DNA of 64,000 nt. Origin: Paenibacillus yonginensis. Its GTDB lineage: Bacteria > Bacillota > Bacilli > Paenibacillales > Paenibacillaceae. The position numbers and the translations under genes are program-made. The stretch is taken from positions 2,175,501-2,239,500 of the forward strand of contig NZ_CP014167.1 of the NCBI RefSeq assembly GCF_001685395.1, given 5' to 3'. The notes beneath the pieces are model-generated. The model was not told the origin of the DNA and did no database searches. It was given only the letters and a program-made list of their open reading frames with translations. This document shows positions 17,787 through 26,079 of this stretch, one piece after another; within the stretch, counting starts at the first letter, position 1; each line of letters begins with the position of its first letter.

Positions 17787-18416
17787 TCAAACCGGTTCAA
17801 GCATCGGGGCAACCCAGCCCATCAGAACCGGAGAAATCCAGGTTTCGAAACAGGCAACGCCAAGCAGGATCACCGCCATCGAAACGATCATCCCGGTATA
17901 AGACAGAAAGGGTTCGGTTATCCCTCCCGGCCTGCTAAGGAATACGCGGCTGCGGATCATGCCAATCGAAAATTTGACCGCCGCCACACTGCTGACGAGC
18001 AGTACGGGAATTACGATCAGATTATGAGGCGCTACAGATACCAAAGCCAGCAGCAAACCTTTCCAGCTGAACTGGCCTACCATGCAGCCGACCGTAAAGC
18101 CGATCAGAACCCCTTTCAGGAAGTCAAGAATCAGGATGCCGGGCAAACCGATGACGGACAAGCCGAACAGCCAGATCAAACCGACCCATTTCAGTTGGAG
18201 CATGGCGATAGACCAAAATGAAGCTTTACCGTCCACCGAGGACGGATCCAGGTTAAGAAAGAAATTGCCGAGATAACGGGAAATATCCTGCTGCTGGTCC
18301 AGGGTCAGCGCATTGACCATGAGAGCGCCGAATACCACGCCCATCAGCAGCAGCACTGCAACGAAGGCGTACAGCGGTGTCTGGTCTTTTAACGTACGAT
18401 GGATCATTTGAAACAT
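17787..18416 (-). CDS. spoIIM: Stage II sporulation protein M
   Basis: Membrane component of the SpoIID-SpoIIM-SpoIIP machine that thins peptidoglycan and drives engulfment. The product has about five hydrophobic segments and the conserved LGNFFLNLD and SVAPHNLIVIPVLLV blocks. ATG at 18416 (209 aa) has AGGAGGGG seven bases upstream; the longer frame from 18440 lacks one. It lies between the endoQ-like gene and fur as in B. subtilis. Expected sigma-E expression, but I see only a weak promoter match. Confidence 0.94.
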   Translation of the reverse strand: MFQMIHRTLKDQTPLYAFVAVLLLMGVVFGALMVNALTLDQQQDISRYLGNFFLNLDPSSVDGKASFWSIAMLQLKWVGLIWLFGLSVIGLPGILILDFLKGVLIGFTVGCMVGQFSWKGLLLALVSVAPHNLIVIPVLLVSSVAAVKFSIGMIRSRVFLSRPGGITEPFLSYTGMIVSMAVILLGVACFETWISPVLMGWVAPMLEPV

Positions 18417-18539
18417 CTGCCTTCCCCTCCTTCTCCACACTCTGCTAGTAAACAGAATATGAGAGAAGCAGACAAGCTAGACCATGTTTCAGGGAAAACG
18501 CCATTTGTCTGAATCGGGCCTTAGGCCCAAGATCAGCAA

Positions 18540-19761
18540 TCAGGGCTGCCCGTCTCCGCTGTCTCCGTTCCCCAGCACTTTCCCGTACGTGCCTCCTCCG
18601 CCCGCTTGAAGCCGGACATTCCCCAGGCGGGCCTCGGCAATAATTGCCGCGGGCCCTGCACCCGCTATAACTGCAAGCTCCTGCTCAGGCACCTGATGCA
18701 GAATGTTCATTTCATTGCCAAAGGAGGCGATCAGCGCATCAAGCTTCCGCGGGCCCAGCCCCGGGATAAATTCAAGCGGAATCTGGTATCGGTAAGGAGG
18801 CCTGTACGGCGGCAGATGCGGCTGCTCGCGGTCCGCAATCGAACGGATCCGGTCCAGCACTCCTCTTACAATTTTGGGACTGCCGCAATAAAGGCAGCGG
18901 GTAACCGCATCCTCCGCTTCATCCAGCACCTCTCCGCAGTTCGCGCAGAACGTACGGTGGTATTTGCCCAGACGGGGATTCAAGCCGAAGTTCACCAGAA
19001 CCCGGCGGCCTCCCTCTCCGCGGATGACCTTCTTGAATTCGTCAAAAGTTGGCTTGCGCATCAGCAGCTGATTGTATTCCCTGCCGATTTTGCCGAGAGA
19101 ATGGGCATCGGAGTTCGTCAGAAATGTAAACCGGTCCAGTTCGCTGATCCAGCCCGCCATTTCCGAATCCGCGCTAAGTCCAAGCTCGACCGCATCAATC
19201 AGGGAAAGATCCAGCACCTCCGACATCCGGTCGGCAGCGCTGCCGTAAATGCTTTTATGGGGTGTAAAGATATGGGCGGGAATGAGAATGCCCCCCAGAC
19301 GAAACACTTCTTCCTGCAGGCTTCTGGCCGGAGCATGAAGGCGCTGCGTGCTGAGCGTCAGGTTCTTCATCCGTTTGGACAGCCACTCCGTAAGCAAAGC
19401 CATATCTGCCAAACTTGGCAAATAGACCAGCAACATGGGCAGCGCCTTGTCCGGGCTCGCGGATTTCGATTTCGCTGCCCAGCAGAATGGTCGTTTCCTT
19501 GTAGCGGATTCCTCCGCCCTCCAGCTCCTCCATCTCCCCGCTGGCGAGGCTGGCCTTGATATCCTCCTGGACCCCAGGTACATGGCAATCAATGATGCCG
19601 ACGAGATGAATGCCTTTTCGTTCGGCCGCTTCCCTGGCGATGCCTGCAAAGGTCAAATTCCGGCTGCCGGAAATTTTGACCGGCCTGCCGCTGTTCGTAC
19701 GGCCAATGTGAATATGCAGATCCGCATAATAAGGTTTAAGCGTTTGTTCCGCTTGTTTCAT
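18540..19761 (-). pseudogene. Endonuclease Q-type PHP protein (YqxK-like), interrupted by a frameshift
   Basis: Two overlapping frames together make one EndoQ-family protein. The first frame (ATG at 19761) carries the PHP metal motif ADLHIHIGR and runs to GSEIEIREPGQGAAHV. The second frame resumes LVYLPSLADMALLTEWLS and continues with HIFTPHKSIYG, TNSDAHS, a zinc site CANCG...CLYCGS and a helix-hairpin-helix (FIPGLGPRKLDAL). The break is at about 19429-19436, where one extra base (CATGTTGCTGGTC) shifts the frame by +1. There is no homopolymer there. EndoQ cleaves next to deaminated bases. Starts with a TGATG overlap with nudF. Either a real mutation or an assembly error. Confidence 0.85.
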
Positions 19762-20327
19762 CAGCATTCCCTGGCCCCGCCCGCTGCACCGAACTGCCAC
19801 ATATAAACGGCCAGCAGCGTTTTGGCGTCGGCAATACGCCCCTCGGCTATGTATTGCTGAGCTTCTTCCAGCGTCACCTGGTAAATTTCCAGAAACTCGT
19901 CTTCATCCGGCGAAACTTCACCTGCGGTCAGATCCTCGGCCGCATAAAGATGAATGATTTCATCAGCGAATCCCGGCGAGGTATAAAACGAATGCAGCAG
20001 CCGGATGCTTCCGCAGCGGAATCCGGTTTCTTCCTGCAGCTCGCGTCTGGCCGCCTCCATCGGATCTTCTCCCTTCTCCAGCTTGCCCGCCGGAATTTCG
20101 AGCTCACAGCGGCCCATCGCCTGACGGTATTGATCCACCAGCAGCAGTTTGCCTTCATGAACAGCGAGCACAGCAACCGCTCCCGGATGTTTGACGATTT
20201 CACGTTTCCCCTGTGATCCGTCAGGCAGTTCAACGGTATCCACCTGGACGTTAATCACCTTGCCCTGGAAGATCGGTTCGGTCGATATCCATTTTTCTTT
20301 TAAATGTTTGGATGAAGTCGGATTCAT
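19761..20327 (-). CDS. nudF: ADP-ribose pyrophosphatase (Nudix)
   Basis: Hydrolyses ADP-ribose to AMP and ribose 5-phosphate. The 188-residue protein has the Nudix box GEDPMEAARRELQEETGF near residues 88-105, preceded by ELEIPAGKLEKG. The family features QYRQ and SPGFADEIIHLY are also present. It is immediately followed by the endoQ-like gene with a one-base stop-start overlap and is divergent from mciZ. Confidence 0.95.
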   Translation of the reverse strand: MNPTSSKHLKEKWISTEPIFQGKVINVQVDTVELPDGSQGKREIVKHPGAVAVLAVHEGKLLLVDQYRQAMGRCELEIPAGKLEKGEDPMEAARRELQEETGFRCGSIRLLHSFYTSPGFADEIIHLYAAEDLTAGEVSPDEDEFLEIYQVTLEEAQQYIAEGRIADAKTLLAVYMWQFGAAGGAREC

Positions 20328-20432
20328 ATTTAGGTCTCCTTAGAATGATATATTTTCTTAATTCAGATGCCGGTATCCCTTATATTTTCACGCTTCCTGG
20401 TCCATACAGAAGACATAGGAAGATCAGGTCGG

Positions 20433-20460
20433 CATAACTTGTCCAGCAGCCTCATATGGT
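20433..20460 (+). promoter_or_regulatory. Possible sigma-E promoter of mciZ
   Basis: ATA-N16-CATATGGT about 34 bases before the mciZ ATG. Spacing fits sigma-E, and CATA of the -10 matches CATACANT; the other half is poor. B. subtilis mciZ is sigma-E-dependent. Confidence 0.4.
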
Positions 20461-20493
20461 CTTACTATAACTTGAACAAAAGGAGTCTAACCT

Positions 20494-20640
20494 ATGAAAA
20501 GCTACTGGTCTGAAGATCAAATCCGTTTGTCGGGAAAAGCTTGGCAGATCCGTCACTTTCTCAAACGATGGCAGCGCGAGGCGGAACCCGGCATGCTGCT
20601 GAAGGACTGGATCGGGCAAACGGGCAAACAACGTCGTTAA
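20494..20640 (+). CDS. mciZ: MciZ, mother-cell inhibitor of FtsZ
   Basis: A 48-codon ORF with RBS AAAGGAG eight bases before ATG. The central part LSGKAWQIRHFLKRWQ and the end LLKDWIGQ match the core (VGKAWEIR...VKDWIS) of B. subtilis MciZ, a 40-residue peptide that binds the FtsZ C-terminal domain and blocks Z-ring formation in the sporulating mother cell. It also sits beside nudF, as in B. subtilis. It is the only plus-strand gene in the surrounding minus-strand block apart from the gene at 22043. No clear terminator follows on this strand. Confidence 0.82.
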   Translation: MKSYWSEDQIRLSGKAWQIRHFLKRWQREAEPGMLLKDWIGQTGKQRR

Positions 20641-20716
20641 CCAGCTCCGGACCAGCACCCAAATAACGGACCGGGAAAAGGCGCTTGCTCCTGCCTTCTT
20701 TGAGAATTATCTATAA

Positions 20717-20752
20717 ATAAACTAAAAGCCCACGCCTGATTCGGCGCGGGCT
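20717..20752 (-). terminator. Terminator of the peptidase T-like gene
   Basis: Minus-strand stem AGCCCGCGCC/GGCGTGGGCT (20743-20752 with 20727-20736) with a 6-base loop, followed by TTTTAGTTTATTT. Confidence 0.8.
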
Positions 20753-20815
20753 GACGCCGTTTTCTGAACTGCAAAACCGGCTGACTCATTACTTGGCTCA
20801 TTACTTGGGCTAAAC

Positions 20816-21946
20816 TTAAGAGGGATTGGCCGCCTGCCTGATGATCTCCAGAACAAACCGCGCTGCTTTGCCGATGTCCTCGGCTTTGATTTGCTCAGAA
20901 GTCGTATGGATATGTTCGTAACCAACCGCCAAATTTACCGTAGGAATGCCATGTCCGTTAAATACGTTGGCGTCGCTGCCGCCTCCGGAAGCAAACGTCC
21001 GCCCGGACAAACCCAGCTCGCCTGCCGCTTTCTTCGCCAGCTGAACCACTGCGTCGCTGTCATCGTAGCGGTAGGCCGGGTACACAATCCGGCTGTGCAC
21101 TTCGCCGCGCGCTCCGTAATCCCGGCAGGCCGATACAACGGCTTCCTTCATGTCCGCGAGCTGCTTCTCGACCTTCTCCTGAACGACGCTGCGGGCTTCA
21201 GCATACAGCTTCACATAATCAGGCACAATGTTGGTAGCGCCGCCGCCCTCAAATTTGCCGATATTGGCCGTCGTTTCATTGTCGATCCGTCCCAGGTTCA
21301 TCCGGGAAATCGCCTTGCCGGCCACTTGAATCGCGCTGATTCCATCTTCCGGATTGACTCCGGCATGTGCGGAGCGGCCGTAAATTTCGATCTCCAGCTT
21401 GGCTTGTGTAGGAGCCGCGATACAAATCGAACCGACCTCGCCGTTCGAATCAAGAGCATAACCGAATTTGGCGTCCAGAAGTTTGGGATCCATCGCTCTG
21501 GCGCCAACCAGTCCCGATTCCTCGCCAACCGTAATGACAAACTGGATTTGACCATGCGGCACGTTATTTTCCTTCAGAGCCTGAATCACTTCCAGAAGCG
21601 CAGCCAGGCCCGCTTTGTCGTCTGAGCCAAGGATGGTAGTGCCGTCACTGCGAATCCAGCCGTCTTCGGTGATCACCGGTTTGATGCCTTTGCCCGGCAT
21701 TACGGTATCCATATGGCAGGTGAAAAAGATCGGATCTGCCCCCGCAACTCCGTTCTCTGCCAGCGTAGCAATCAGATTACCCGCACCGTGACCGGTAGCT
21801 GCCTGGGTATCGTCTTCCACCACCCGAAGTCCAAGCTGTTCAAACTTACGTGTGAGCAGGTCGGCCATTTCGCGTTCCTGTCCCGTTTCACTGTCTACCT
21901 GAACCAGTTCAAGAAACTGCTCGATCAGTCGCTTTTGGTTAATCAC
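20816..21946 (-). CDS. Peptidase T-like M20 metallopeptidase
   Basis: A 376-residue zinc exopeptidase of the M20/M25/M40 family, closest by eye to the peptidase-T-like (YqjE) group. Metal and catalytic motifs: TCHMDTVMPG, LGSDDKAGLAALLEV, ITVGEESGLVGA (catalytic glutamate), the dimerisation domain with SAHAGVNPEDG, and GGGSDANVFN with a C-terminal EHIHTTSE. The start is GTG at 21946 preceded by GGGGAAAG. No signal peptide, so it probably acts on cytosolic di- or tripeptides. Monocistronic with its own terminator. Confidence 0.88.
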   Translation of the reverse strand: MINQKRLIEQFLELVQVDSETGQEREMADLLTRKFEQLGLRVVEDDTQAATGHGAGNLIATLAENGVAGADPIFFTCHMDTVMPGKGIKPVITEDGWIRSDGTTILGSDDKAGLAALLEVIQALKENNVPHGQIQFVITVGEESGLVGARAMDPKLLDAKFGYALDSNGEVGSICIAAPTQAKLEIEIYGRSAHAGVNPEDGISAIQVAGKAISRMNLGRIDNETTANIGKFEGGGATNIVPDYVKLYAEARSVVQEKVEKQLADMKEAVVSACRDYGARGEVHSRIVYPAYRYDDSDAVVQLAKKAAGELGLSGRTFASGGGSDANVFNGHGIPTVNLAVGYEHIHTTSEQIKAEDIGKAARFVLEIIRQAANPS

Positions 21947-22042
21947 TTTACTTTCCCCGCTTTCTTATTTACGATTAAAGAAGGACACGCCAGATGGCTA
22001 CCCGAGTTGTCTTTCATTATAAAACATAAGGAGTACCGCCGC

Positions 22043-22142
22043 ATGCCAAAAAAAAGCCATGAGAATTGTTGTTTATGTCATGCTGATAGCCATGGTCGGT
22101 TCTGCGCTGATGGCGCTGATTGAACCCTTTATTTTTGATTAG
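22043..22142 (+). CDS. Prli42-like mini membrane protein, frame broken by an A8 run
   Basis: ATG at 22043 has a strong AAGGAG nine bases upstream but opens a frame that leaves after PKK. After the run of eight A (22048-22055), the next frame encodes AMRIVVYVMLIAMVGSALMA then LIEPFIFD and stops at 22142. With seven A the product would be one continuous 32-residue single-pass protein, resembling the Prli42 stressosome-anchor miniproteins of Firmicutes. Alternatively ATG at 22059 gives 27 residues without a ribosome site. The homopolymer could be a sequencing error or a slippage site. A terminator follows. Confidence 0.5.
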
Positions 22143-22144
22143 AA

Positions 22145-22196
22145 GCAAGCGGAGCGTGCCATCCCGGCCCGGGTGGCTGCGCTCCGCTTGTTTTCC
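22145..22196 (+). terminator. Terminator after the Prli42-like gene
   Basis: Eleven-base-pair stem CAAGCGGAGCG/CGCTCCGCTTG (22146-22156 with 22180-22190) with an inner GC-rich stem, followed by TTTTCC on the plus strand. Confidence 0.75.
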
Positions 22197-22247
22197 TCTG
22201 CCAAGCTCCGATTCCAAACCTCTGAATCAGACCTCGAACCTCTTTAA

Positions 22248-23693
22248 TTAATACAGCTTTGTATTCTCCAGCGTCATGCTCTCCAGATTGTCTTTCACCC
22301 GCTGCATAAACCGTCCGCAGATAACGCCGTCCAGAATCCGGTGGTCCAGCGACAAACACAAATTGGCCATGGAGCGGACCGCGATCATGTCGTTGATGAC
22401 AACCGGCTTTTTGACGATTGATTCAAAGGTAAGGATGGCCGCCTGCGGATAGTTGATGATCGGCTGCGACAGGATCGAACCAAATGAACCGGTATTGTTC
22501 ACGGTAAAAGTACCGCCCTGCATATCGTCCAGCTTCAGCTTGCCTTCGCGTGTTTTGCGAGCCAGCTCTTCCACCTCGCGGGCAAGACCGGCAATGTTCT
22601 TCTGATCGGCTTTCTTAATGACCGGGGTCATCACGGAATCCTCTGTGCCAACAGCGAGCGAGATATTAATGTCCCGTTTGACGATGATTTTATCCACCGC
22701 CCAGACGGAGTTCATAATCGGATAATCTTTGATGGCATTGACGACCGCCTTAAGCAGGAAAGCCAGATATGTCAAATTAATGCCTTCTTTGCGGTAGAAC
22801 TCTTCTTTCAGCTTATTGCGCAGGTGCACCAGATTGGTAACGTCCACTTCGATCATCATCCAGCCATGCGGGATTTCCGATACGCTTTGACGCATTCTTG
22901 TGGCGATCGTGTTGCGAATAGGCGTTACATCAATAAAATATTCGGACTGAGGGCCTTCGACCTCAATCTTAGGAATCCGCGGCGTCTCGGTCAGATGGAG
23001 CCCCGAATGACGAACAGGTTCGGAAGCGGCCTGAACCGGAATTCCAGGCTGAACAGCAGCTGGTGTTTGCTGAACCGGCGTTTGCTGTGCGGCTGGAGCC
23101 GCAGCCTGGCTGACATGCGCCATAGGTTCCTGCTTCGCTTGGGAAGCGCCGCCGGCACCTCCGCGCTCGATGGATGCAAGCACGTCTTTGCGCGTAATCC
23201 GGCCGCCCATGCCGGTACCAGCCACCTGCTGCAAATCAATGCCATGCTCGGCGGCTAAGGTTTGAACCGCAGGAGAATAACGTGCGCGCTGGCTTTGATC
23301 CCCGGATGAGGCAGCGAATCCTGTTTGCTCAGCGGCAGCGCCCTGCACCTGCGCGCTGCCGGCTCCTGCATTTGAAGAAGAGCCCGCGTTTGTTTGAGCC
23401 TGAATGTTTCCGGCAGCAGCTCCGGCTTCCACTGCCTCATCGGCAGTTTCAATCACACAAATCACTTCGCCTACAGCAACGGTTTGTCCTTCGGAAGCGC
23501 GAAGCTCGCCCATTACTCCTTCAATGGTGGAAGGAATTTCGGCATTTACCTTATCCGTGATGACTTCACAAATCGGCTCATAGGCTTCCACACGGTCGCC
23601 CGGCTTTTTCAGCCATTTGCCGATCGTAGCTGAAACGAGGGATTCGGCAAGCTGGGGCATAACCACTTCGATTAACGGTTGGGTTGATGGCAT
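22248..23693 (-). CDS. bkdB: Branched-chain 2-oxoacid dehydrogenase E2 (acyltransferase)
   Basis: Core of the complex that oxidatively decarboxylates branched 2-oxoacids to acyl-CoA primers for branched fatty acids. Domains: one lipoyl domain with K48 in CEVITDKVNAE; an Ala/Gln/Pro-rich linker; the peripheral-subunit-binding domain (YSPAVQTLAAEHGIDLQQVAG near residues 140-175); a second Gln/Pro-rich linker; and the catalytic domain ending with LDHRILDGVICGRFM. ATG at 23693 (481 aa) is chosen over an upstream GTG that overlaps the AGGAG site. Other 2-oxoacid complexes are possible, but the gene set fits bkd. Confidence 0.9.
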   Translation of the reverse strand: MPSTQPLIEVVMPQLAESLVSATIGKWLKKPGDRVEAYEPICEVITDKVNAEIPSTIEGVMGELRASEGQTVAVGEVICVIETADEAVEAGAAAGNIQAQTNAGSSSNAGAGSAQVQGAAAEQTGFAASSGDQSQRARYSPAVQTLAAEHGIDLQQVAGTGMGGRITRKDVLASIERGGAGGASQAKQEPMAHVSQAAAPAAQQTPVQQTPAAVQPGIPVQAASEPVRHSGLHLTETPRIPKIEVEGPQSEYFIDVTPIRNTIATRMRQSVSEIPHGWMMIEVDVTNLVHLRNKLKEEFYRKEGINLTYLAFLLKAVVNAIKDYPIMNSVWAVDKIIVKRDINISLAVGTEDSVMTPVIKKADQKNIAGLAREVEELARKTREGKLKLDDMQGGTFTVNNTGSFGSILSQPIINYPQAAILTFESIVKKPVVINDMIAVRSMANLCLSLDHRILDGVICGRFMQRVKDNLESMTLENTKLY

Positions 23694-23839
23694 AAATAAC
23701 ACACTCCTGTCTGCAGCTCAGGATCTCCGGTGTTTTGATGGTTCCGGCGGGCTGCACTGGGTCTAGTTTAACGATTTTAAACAGCTATTCTTTCAAATAT
23801 AAAATAACGTTCTGCCGCCACTCTATGGCGATATACGAT

Positions 23840-23858
23840 CACAGCCGCCAGAAGGCGG
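23840..23858 (-). repeat. Hairpin between the E1 beta and E2 genes
   Basis: CAGCCGCC/GGCGGCTG arms with a 4-base loop, ten bases after the E1 beta stop, in a 165-base gap. No T run follows on the minus strand, so it may be a processing or stability element rather than a terminator. The remainder of the gap shows nothing else. Confidence 0.6.
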
Positions 23859-23867
23859 CTGTTGAGA

Positions 23868-24854
23868 TTAATACAAGGCAAGCTCGAGCATGGCCTCTTT
23901 CACTTTATCTTTGCTTAACATAAAGAACTTCTCCATAGGAGGACTGATCGGCATCGCCGGAACGTCCGGGCCGCACAGCCGTCTAATCGGGGCGTCAAGC
24001 TCAAACAGACACTCCTCTGCAATAATAGCAGCCACCTCGCCGCCAACCCCGCCTGTTTTGTTATCTTCATGCACGATCAGCACCTTGCCCGTACGGCGGG
24101 CGGCAGCGATAATCGCTTCACGGTCAAGCGGCTGGATGGTGCGCAGATCGAGAATATGCGCGGTAATCCCCTGCTCGGCCTCGAGCTCTTCCGCAGCCTG
24201 CATGGCGAAATGAAGCGGCAGACTATAGCCGATTACGGTAATGTCGTCGCCTTCGCGAAGCACGTTGGCTTTCCCGATTTCGACGATATAATCGTCTTCA
24301 GGCACATCCTCTTTGATCAGCTTGTAGCACTTCTTGTTCTCGAAAAAAAGCACCGGATCCGCATCACGGACCGCAGCCTTCAGCAGACCTTTGGCATCAT
24401 AAGCCGAATAAGGCGCCACGATCTTTAAGCCCGGCGTGCCGAAGAAGATGGACTCGGGACATTGGGAATGGTACAAACCGCCAAAGATGCCGCCGCCGAT
24501 TGGCGCACGAACAACGACCGGACAGCTCCAGTCATTGTTGGAGCGGTAGCGGATTTTGGCCGCTTCACTGATAATCTGGTTTGTCGCAGGCAGCATAAAA
24601 TCCGAATACTGCATTTCAGCGATCGGTCTCATGCCATACATAGCCGCACCGATGGCAACACCGGCAATGGCCGATTCTGACAAAGGCGTATCCATGACCC
24701 GGTCTTCGCCAAACTGCTCCTGCAGGCCTTTGGTGGTGGTGAACACGCCGCCTTTTACGCCAACGTCTTCCCCAAGCACAAACACCCGCTCATCACGTTC
24801 CATTTCCTCTTTCATCGCCAAACGGATGGCGTCGATATATTCCATTACCGGCAT
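23868..24854 (-). CDS. bkdAB: Branched-chain 2-oxoacid dehydrogenase E1 beta
   Basis: Beta subunit of the thiamine-diphosphate E1. The 328-residue protein has the standard transketolase pyrimidine and C-terminal domains. VLGEDVGVKGGVFTTTKGLQ and DTPLSESAIAGVAIGAA lie near the N-terminus, and the catalytic-loop region RSNNDWSCPVVVRAPIGGG near 120. The C-terminal domain has LRTIQPLDREAI and HEDNKTGGVGGEVAAI. It starts four bases after E1 alpha, so the two subunits are coupled. Confidence 0.93.
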   Translation of the reverse strand: MPVMEYIDAIRLAMKEEMERDERVFVLGEDVGVKGGVFTTTKGLQEQFGEDRVMDTPLSESAIAGVAIGAAMYGMRPIAEMQYSDFMLPATNQIISEAAKIRYRSNNDWSCPVVVRAPIGGGIFGGLYHSQCPESIFFGTPGLKIVAPYSAYDAKGLLKAAVRDADPVLFFENKKCYKLIKEDVPEDDYIVEIGKANVLREGDDITVIGYSLPLHFAMQAAEELEAEQGITAHILDLRTIQPLDREAIIAAARRTGKVLIVHEDNKTGGVGGEVAAIIAEECLFELDAPIRRLCGPDVPAMPISPPMEKFFMLSKDKVKEAMLELALY

Positions 24855-24857
24855 CTC

Positions 24858-25880
24858 TTATTCCTCCCTCTCATCGGCATACACATGCAGCAGCGTATCT
24901 TCCGGTTTAGGGAAAGGAGCCCGATCCGCATAGTCGATCGCTTCTTTTAACTGTTCGGACAGCTCTTTCACATAAGCTTCCTCTTGCTCTTCCGACCATA
25001 AACCGCATTCGATCAGGTACTGCTTGAATTTCGGGATGCCGTCTTTCTGGCGGTATTCCTCAACTTCTTCTTTAGTTCGGTAAGCAAGATCGTTATCGGA
25101 AGTCGAATGTGGAGAGAGCCGGTACATCATCGCTTCAATCAAAGTAGGTCCCTCGCCGCGCAGCGCACGTTCTCTCGCTTCCTTCACCACCCGGTAAACC
25201 TCAAGCGCGTCATTGCCGTCTACCCGCAGGCCCGGAAAGCCGTAGCCGAGCGCACGGTCGCTTACTTTGCCGGCCAGCTGCTTGTGAATCGGCACCGAAA
25301 TCGCATATTGGTTGTTCTCACACATGATGATGACAGGAAGCTTATGCACACCAGCAAAATTGCAGCCTTCGTGGAAGTCCCCCTGGTTGCTGGAGCCTTC
25401 ACCGAAGGTCACAAACGACACGAGCTTTTTCTTTTGCATTTTGGCGGCCAGCGCTACGCCGACGGCGTGCGGAACCTGTGTGGTCACCGGACTTGAGCCT
25501 GTGACGATACGCAGCTTCTTGGAACCGAAATGGCCCGGCATCTGCCGTCCGCCGCTGTTTGGGTCCTCGGCTTTCGCAAAAGCGCATAACATCAGCTCCT
25601 TAAGCGTCATGCCGACTGACAAAACAAAACCGTAATCCCGGTAATAAGGCAGGAAATAATCCTGTTCCCGGTCCAGGGCAAACGCCGAAGCGACCTGCGC
25701 CACTTCCTGTCCGATCCCGGAGACGTGGAAGTTGATTTTCCCCGCCCGCTGCAGCAGCAAAATCCGTTCGTCGTATTTGCGTGCGAGCAGCATATATTTG
25801 TACATTTCCACGGCTTTCTGATCGGAAAGCCCAAGCTGCTCATGTTTAGGTTTTTGCTCCAAAGCTGATTTAGCATTCAT
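24858..25880 (-). CDS. bkdAA: Branched-chain 2-oxoacid dehydrogenase E1 alpha
   Basis: TPP-binding subunit that decarboxylates the 2-oxoacid. The TPP motif is GEGSSNQGDFHEGCNFAGVHKLPVIIMCENNQYAIS near residues 155-190; the phosphorylation-loop region RLSPHSTSDND is present. ATG at 25880 (340 aa) has GGAGGC upstream; the frame is open to 25910. It is preceded by a 170-base gap with its own -10 element, so it need not depend on transcription from lpdV. Confidence 0.93.
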   Translation of the reverse strand: MNAKSALEQKPKHEQLGLSDQKAVEMYKYMLLARKYDERILLLQRAGKINFHVSGIGQEVAQVASAFALDREQDYFLPYYRDYGFVLSVGMTLKELMLCAFAKAEDPNSGGRQMPGHFGSKKLRIVTGSSPVTTQVPHAVGVALAAKMQKKKLVSFVTFGEGSSNQGDFHEGCNFAGVHKLPVIIMCENNQYAISVPIHKQLAGKVSDRALGYGFPGLRVDGNDALEVYRVVKEARERALRGEGPTLIEAMMYRLSPHSTSDNDLAYRTKEEVEEYRQKDGIPKFKQYLIECGLWSEEQEEAYVKELSEQLKEAIDYADRAPFPKPEDTLLHVYADEREE

Positions 25881-25978
25881 TAGGGAGTTGCCTCCATTTC
25901 TTATTGGCATTAAAGCCTGAGGACCTCTTCAAAGAAGCCGCACAGTCCGCCAAAGATTTCCCATTTCAAGATTAGTAT

Positions 25979-26024
25979 CCAAGTTCTAAAACCTGGTACT
26001 AAGACTTGGGGTAACTCTATTATA
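25979..26024 (-). promoter_or_regulatory. Possible promoter and dyad upstream of bkdAA
   Basis: A perfect TATAAT occurs on the minus strand at 26019-26024, about 140 bases before the bkdAA ATG, with only a weak -35 (TTTCTT at 17 bases). Just downstream a CCAAGT...ACTTGG dyad (25979-26008) could bind a regulator or form a hairpin. I see no sigma-54 -24/-12 element here. Confidence 0.35.
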
Positions 26025-26079
26025 ATCGCTTTTTCCGCAAAAAGAAAATATTACTTCTCTTCCCTTTACATTCCCGTTA

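Noticed and set aside
25881-26079. Sigma-54 promoter upstream of bkdAA
   Set aside because: No GG-N10-GC spaced -24/-12 pair was seen; only a sigma-A-like TATAAT.
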